From: Erysipelotrichaceae bacterium
GTDB taxonomy: Bacteria > Bacillota_I > Bacilli_A > Erysipelotrichales > Coprobacillaceae
Assembly (NCBI GenBank): GCA_018365815.1
Contig: JAGZJH010000002.1
Location: 31,333 to 95,332, forward strand
Direction of reading: 5' to 3'
Length of the DNA: 64,000 bases
Shown here: positions 61,004 through 64,000 of the stretch, one piece after another
How the letters are laid out: each line of letters starts with the position of its first letter
Numbering within the stretch: the first letter of the stretch is position 1
Notes under the pieces: generated by a model
What the model was told of the DNA's origin: nothing
Database searches by the model: none
What the model saw: the letters and a program-made list of their open reading frames with translations, nothing else
Position numbers and translations under genes: made by a program

Positions 61004-61771
61004 ATGAAACAAATTTTGTTTTTTGATATCGATGGAACACTAATGAATAATAAAGATCATAGTTTTTCATTATCAACGATTAGTTGTTTAAAACAGTTAA
61101 AAGAAAATGGACATATTGTTTGCATTGCCACAGGAAGAGGGTACGATTCTCTAATCAAAACAAATGTTCAAAATCTCATTGAATGGGACGCTATTATTTG
61201 TAATAATGGGCAAGTGATTTATAATCAACAACATGATATTCTTTTTCAATCATTGTTTGAAAGGAAAACAATAGAAAAGACACTTGATGTTGCTAAGCAA
61301 TTAGGGTTTCCTGTAGTTTTAAAATCAAATCCACGAATAATTACACAAGAACCAGATGAAAATGTTTTTATTTCACAACGTTATTTCAATAATACCATTC
61401 CACCAATAGGAGAATATATTGGTCAAGAGGTGTATGGAATGATTGTTTATGCACCTATGAATTATGATTATCAACCTTTTTTTAAAATTCCTAATTTAAA
61501 CGTGATGCCAGGTGTAGTGACTTATGCAGATTTAACGATGAAAGGCGTTTCTAAAAAAAGTGCAATTGAATTTTTATTGAATTATTTTAAAAAAGATGAT
61601 TATTATGCTTTTGGAGATTCTTCCAATGATATTGAAATGCTTAAAGAGGCTAAAGAGGCAATTGTCATGGGACAAGCAGATCAAAACGTCAAACAGTATG
61701 CAACTTTAGTCACTGAGGATATTGACCATGATGGAATCGAGAAGGCTTGTAGAAAACTGAAATTAATATAA
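61004..61771 (+). CDS. Cof-type HAD-IIB phosphatase
   Basis: A 255-residue enzyme: FFDIDGTLMNNKD (motif I), CIATGRGYDS (motif II), GVSKKSAIEFLLNYF, and YAFGDSSNDIEMLKEA (motif IV), then IVMGQADQNVKQ. It precedes the GH1 glucosidase by 104 bases, so it may dephosphorylate a sugar phosphate, but the two have separate promoters. Start behind CGAGGTGAATCT. Confidence 0.9.
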   Translation: MKQILFFDIDGTLMNNKDHSFSLSTISCLKQLKENGHIVCIATGRGYDSLIKTNVQNLIEWDAIICNNGQVIYNQQHDILFQSLFERKTIEKTLDVAKQLGFPVVLKSNPRIITQEPDENVFISQRYFNNTIPPIGEYIGQEVYGMIVYAPMNYDYQPFFKIPNLNVMPGVVTYADLTMKGVSKKSAIEFLLNYFKKDDYYAFGDSSNDIEMLKEAKEAIVMGQADQNVKQYATLVTEDIDHDGIEKACRKLKLI

Positions 61772-61772
61772 A

Positions 61773-61784
61773 ATAAGCGCTTAT
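61773..61784. promoter_or_regulatory. cre-like palindrome before the glucosidase gene
   Basis: Perfect 12-bp palindrome ATAAGCGCTTAT, 20 bases upstream of the -35 box. It has the central GCGC of strong cre sites. Confidence 0.5.
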
Positions 61785-61803
61785 GAAAATAAGATGTAAA
61801 CCT

Positions 61804-61831
61804 TTTCAAATTTTATTTTTTTTAGTATAAT
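61804..61831 (+). promoter_or_regulatory. Promoter of the GH1 glucosidase gene
   Basis: TTTCAA and TATAAT are 16 bases apart, 44 bases before the start codon. Confidence 0.55.
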
Positions 61832-61875
61832 GAAAAAAGATATTGGGAACAAATATTTTAAAGGAGAAGTAAGAA

Positions 61876-63291
61876 ATGTTTTATTCAAAATTAAAACCAT
61901 TCCCTAAAGATTTTTTATGGGGAGCATCAACTTCTGCATATCAAGTAGAAGGTGCAAATTTAATTGATGGTAAAGGCCCTTCAGTTCAAGATGTGAAAAA
62001 AATTCCTGAAGGAACTTCAGATTTGACTGTATGTGCAGATCATTATCATCATTATAAAGAAGATATTGCTTTAATGGCGGAAATGGGATTTAAAGTATAT
62101 CGTTTTTCAATTGCATGGACGCGTATTTTACCTCAAGGAGTAGGTGAAGTTAATCCTAAAGGAATTGAATTCTACAACAATATTATTGATGAATGTTTAA
62201 AATACAATATGGTTCCACTTGTTACTATGTTCCATTTTGACTTACCAGCAGCATTAGATGCTAAAGGTGGTTGGTCAAGACGAGAATCAGTTGACGAATT
62301 TGTCAACTTCGCTAAAGTTTTATATGAAAACTTTGGAGATCGTGTTAAATATTGGTTAACAATCAACGAACAAAATGTTTTAACTTTAATGGGAGAAGTG
62401 ATTGGTACATCAAATATCAAATCAGACAATCCTAAAAAAGAAGCTTATCAACAAAATCACCATATGTTATTAGCACAAGCTAAAGCAATGGCTTTATGTC
62501 ATGAAATGGTGCCAGGAGGAAAAATCGGACCTGCTCCAAATATTTCATTAACTTATGCAGCAAGTTGTAAACCAGAAGATGTCATTGCTTCTCAAAACTT
62601 TAATGCAATTCGTAACTGGTTATACTTAGATATGGCAGTATATGGTAAATACAATAATATTGTATGGTCTTATTTAGAACAACATGATGCAACACCTGAT
62701 ATTCAAGAAGGCGATATGGAAATCTTAGCTTCTGGTCACCCTGATTTTATCGGTTTCAACTATTACTCAACAGCAACAGTTGAAAGTGGTGAAGGTTTAG
62801 AAGGTGAAGAAACTGGTGGAGATCAACAAAAAGCACAAGGTGAAGCAGGAGTATTTAAAGGATATTCTAATCCTAATTTACCAAGAACAGAATTTGGTTG
62901 GGAAATTGATCCAATTGGATTTAGAGCCACTTTAAGAGAAATCTATTCAAGATATCGTTTACCTTTAATTGTAACTGAAAACGGATTAGGGGCTTATGAT
63001 AAATTAACAGAAGATGGTAAAGTACACGATTCATATCGTATTGAATATTTAAGAAAACATATTGAACAAATTCGTTTAGCGATTACTGATGGTGTAGAAG
63101 TTATGGGATATTGTCCATGGTCAGCAATTGATTTAATTTCTACTCATGAAGGTATGGTTAAACGTTATGGATTTATCTTTGTTAACCGTGATGAATTTGA
63201 TTTAAAAGATTTAGCACGTTATCGTAAAGATTCTTTCTATTGGTATCAAAAAGTTATCAAAACTAATGGCGAAGATTTATCAGATGTATAA
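61876..63291 (+). CDS. GH1 6-phospho-beta-glucosidase/beta-glucosidase
   Basis: A 471-residue glycoside hydrolase family 1 enzyme: PKDFLWGASTSAYQVEGA at the start, MGFKVYRFSIAWTRI, the acid/base Glu in WLTINEQN (~167) and the nucleophile Glu in LIVTENGLGAYD (~367). Length is normal. In fermentative Firmicutes it splits PTS-imported phospho-beta-glucosides such as cellobiose-6-phosphate to glucose and glucose-6-phosphate. NEQN in place of the usual NEP(N/Q) is unusual. The ROK kinases and PTS IIB in this window could serve the same sugars. Confidence 0.92.
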   Translation: MFYSKLKPFPKDFLWGASTSAYQVEGANLIDGKGPSVQDVKKIPEGTSDLTVCADHYHHYKEDIALMAEMGFKVYRFSIAWTRILPQGVGEVNPKGIEFYNNIIDECLKYNMVPLVTMFHFDLPAALDAKGGWSRRESVDEFVNFAKVLYENFGDRVKYWLTINEQNVLTLMGEVIGTSNIKSDNPKKEAYQQNHHMLLAQAKAMALCHEMVPGGKIGPAPNISLTYAASCKPEDVIASQNFNAIRNWLYLDMAVYGKYNNIVWSYLEQHDATPDIQEGDMEILASGHPDFIGFNYYSTATVESGEGLEGEETGGDQQKAQGEAGVFKGYSNPNLPRTEFGWEIDPIGFRATLREIYSRYRLPLIVTENGLGAYDKLTEDGKVHDSYRIEYLRKHIEQIRLAITDGVEVMGYCPWSAIDLISTHEGMVKRYGFIFVNRDEFDLKDLARYRKDSFYWYQKVIKTNGEDLSDV

Positions 63292-63295
63292 TAAG

Positions 63296-63321
63296 AAAGG
63301 ACTGGTTTTAGTCCTTTTTTT
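63296..63321 (+). terminator. Terminator after the glucosidase gene
   Basis: AAAGGACT, loop, AGTCCTTT and a T-run. Confidence 0.85.
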
Positions 63322-63766
63322 GTGGTTAAAATGACGATTATACTAAATGGTAACTGTCTGATATTTACCTTTATCAAATTAATATTAAAAAAAGAAGTAT
63401 TGATGATCAAAAGTTATAATAATATAACATAGGAAAAACAAATTAATCAAAAAGTGATACGTTCAAACTTATTTAAATGATGGCGTCTGTTTTATTTGTT
63501 GTATCTTAAAATTGATACGATAGTGTCACCGTATTAAGATTGTCGTAATAAAAAATTAAACAAATTCATCCCAACATCTAAATATTTTCAAATAATTTAT
63601 TGTTTTTTCATATTAGAGAAATTATGGTATTTGATGATGAATTGAATGACTTTTATAATGTAAGATACCTTATTTTAACACTTGCAACTTAAAGTTGCCT
63701 TAAATGCAAACAAAATTTGGTAGAGTTTTAGAGTGGTCATGATACAATTACATTGAGGTGAGGAAA
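63322..63766 (+). other. Intergenic region before the truncated regulator
   Basis: 445 AT-rich bases with no gene seen. The only clear structure is the palindrome at 63684-63698. Confidence 0.55.
63684..63698. promoter_or_regulatory. Palindrome GCAACTTAAAGTTGC, candidate operator
   Basis: Perfect 7-1-7 inverted repeat 69 bases upstream of the small XRE gene. It has the form of a repressor site; the binding protein is unknown. Confidence 0.45.
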
Positions 63767-63904
63767 ATGGAATTTAGAGAGAAATTACAGAATTTAAGAA
63801 AATCACAAGGTATGTCACAAGAAAAGTTAGCAGAATTATTAAATGTATCAAGGCAAGCTGTGAGCAAATGGGAGTCAGGAGTTTCCCAAACAAAAGGATA
63901 TTAA
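63767..63904 (+). pseudogene. Truncated XRE-family regulator
   Basis: 45 codons from the ATG at 63767 (GAGGTGAGG upstream) give a textbook helix-turn-helix: LQNLRKSQGMSQEKLAELLN, then VSRQAVSKWESG, after which the frame ends in VSQTKGY. Relatives continue with YPD..KL..L...F.V..D.L and a further domain. A DNA-binding domain alone could still act, but loss of the dimerising part suggests a remnant. A terminator follows at 63955. Confidence 0.75.
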
Positions 63905-63954
63905 GAAATAACCTGTGTTTACCTGCTTGCAAAAACATAATATTCCAATTAGGG

Positions 63955-63989
63955 AGAGATACTACGAGATTATCATAGTATCTCTTTTT
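63955..63989 (+). terminator. Rho-independent terminator
   Basis: AGAGATACTA / TAGTATCTCT, 10-bp perfect stem, 11-base loop, then TTTT. Confidence 0.85.
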
Positions 63990-64000
63990 GATACCAAACC

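Noticed and set aside
1..64000. CRISPR array, tRNA or rRNA genes
   Set aside because: No regularly spaced repeats, no cloverleaf-like sequences and no conserved rRNA segments were found on reading either strand; short tRNAs could still be missed by eye.

Overview
The window comes from an AT-rich, low-GC Bacillota chromosome using the standard bacterial code (TGA acts as a stop, for example after the acetyltransferase at 35903-36403). The gene mix is a V-type ATPase, an [FeFe] hydrogenase of the NADH/ferredoxin-linked trimeric type, ROK sugar kinases, a GH1 phospho-glucosidase, a PTS IIB protein and CcpA-type cre sites. It suggests a fermentative anaerobe, plausibly an Erysipelotrichia-like gut Firmicute; this taxonomic guess is inference, with no rRNA gene in the window to confirm it. 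No tRNA, rRNA or CRISPR array was seen.

Layout. 1-1.9 kb: end of a MATE efflux gene, a junction of two decayed genes (AAA-ATPase-like and Fic), and a Cof-type phosphatase. 2.0-16.7 kb: a bacteriocin/communication island. It holds a 42-residue secreted peptide gene directly followed by an HTH-TPR regulator (RRNPP-like arrangement), an IS1182-family element with an 8-bp target duplication, a lactococcin-972-like bacteriocin with its DUF1430 membrane protein and ABC ATPase, and then a second cassette. The second cassette has a near-copy of the same promoter, a frameshifted secreted protein, a membrane-anchored paralogue, another DUF1430 protein and ATPase, and two full ABC exporter halves. 16.8-23.2 kb: a nucleoside deoxyribosyltransferase, an esterase, and a three-gene system of two ATPase-FtsX fusion proteins plus a lipoprotein.

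23.3-33.5 kb: a V-type ATPase operon (H, C, two tandem I subunits, K, F, E, A, B, D), in which the first I subunit is truncated and lacks the conserved arginine. 33.5-37.0 kb: a zone of gene debris (unknown fragment, ABC exporter fragment, UvrA tail, acetyltransferase copy with two stops) around an intact ROK kinase and an intact acetyltransferase. 37.2-43.5 kb: TelA-like protein, a tail-anchored esterase, prolyl-tRNA synthetase, a tyrosine-type phosphatase, an acyl carrier protein and two small proteins of unknown function.

43.5-53.0 kb: a leftward operon for a bifurcating-type [FeFe] hydrogenase with an embedded regulatory set (two DRTGG proteins, two HATPase proteins, a PHP protein, a hydrogenase-like protein without the usual H-cluster cysteines) and an ABC binding protein and permease at its end. 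A cre site lies at its 5' end. 53.1-64 kb: AI-2E-family exporter, Cof phosphatases, a second ROK kinase, YbjQ-type protein, a decayed island (LURP-one-related protein and XRE regulator with stops), PTS IIB, an ECF S component behind a palindromic operator, a TtcA-like protein, GH1 glucosidase and a truncated XRE regulator.

Several genes carry single-base lesions, some of them in A/T runs (transposase, second bacteriocin-like gene, ATPase-FtsX gene at 20.48 kb, small protein at 56.65 kb). They may be real decay, slippage-based variation or sequence error; read-level checks would separate these.
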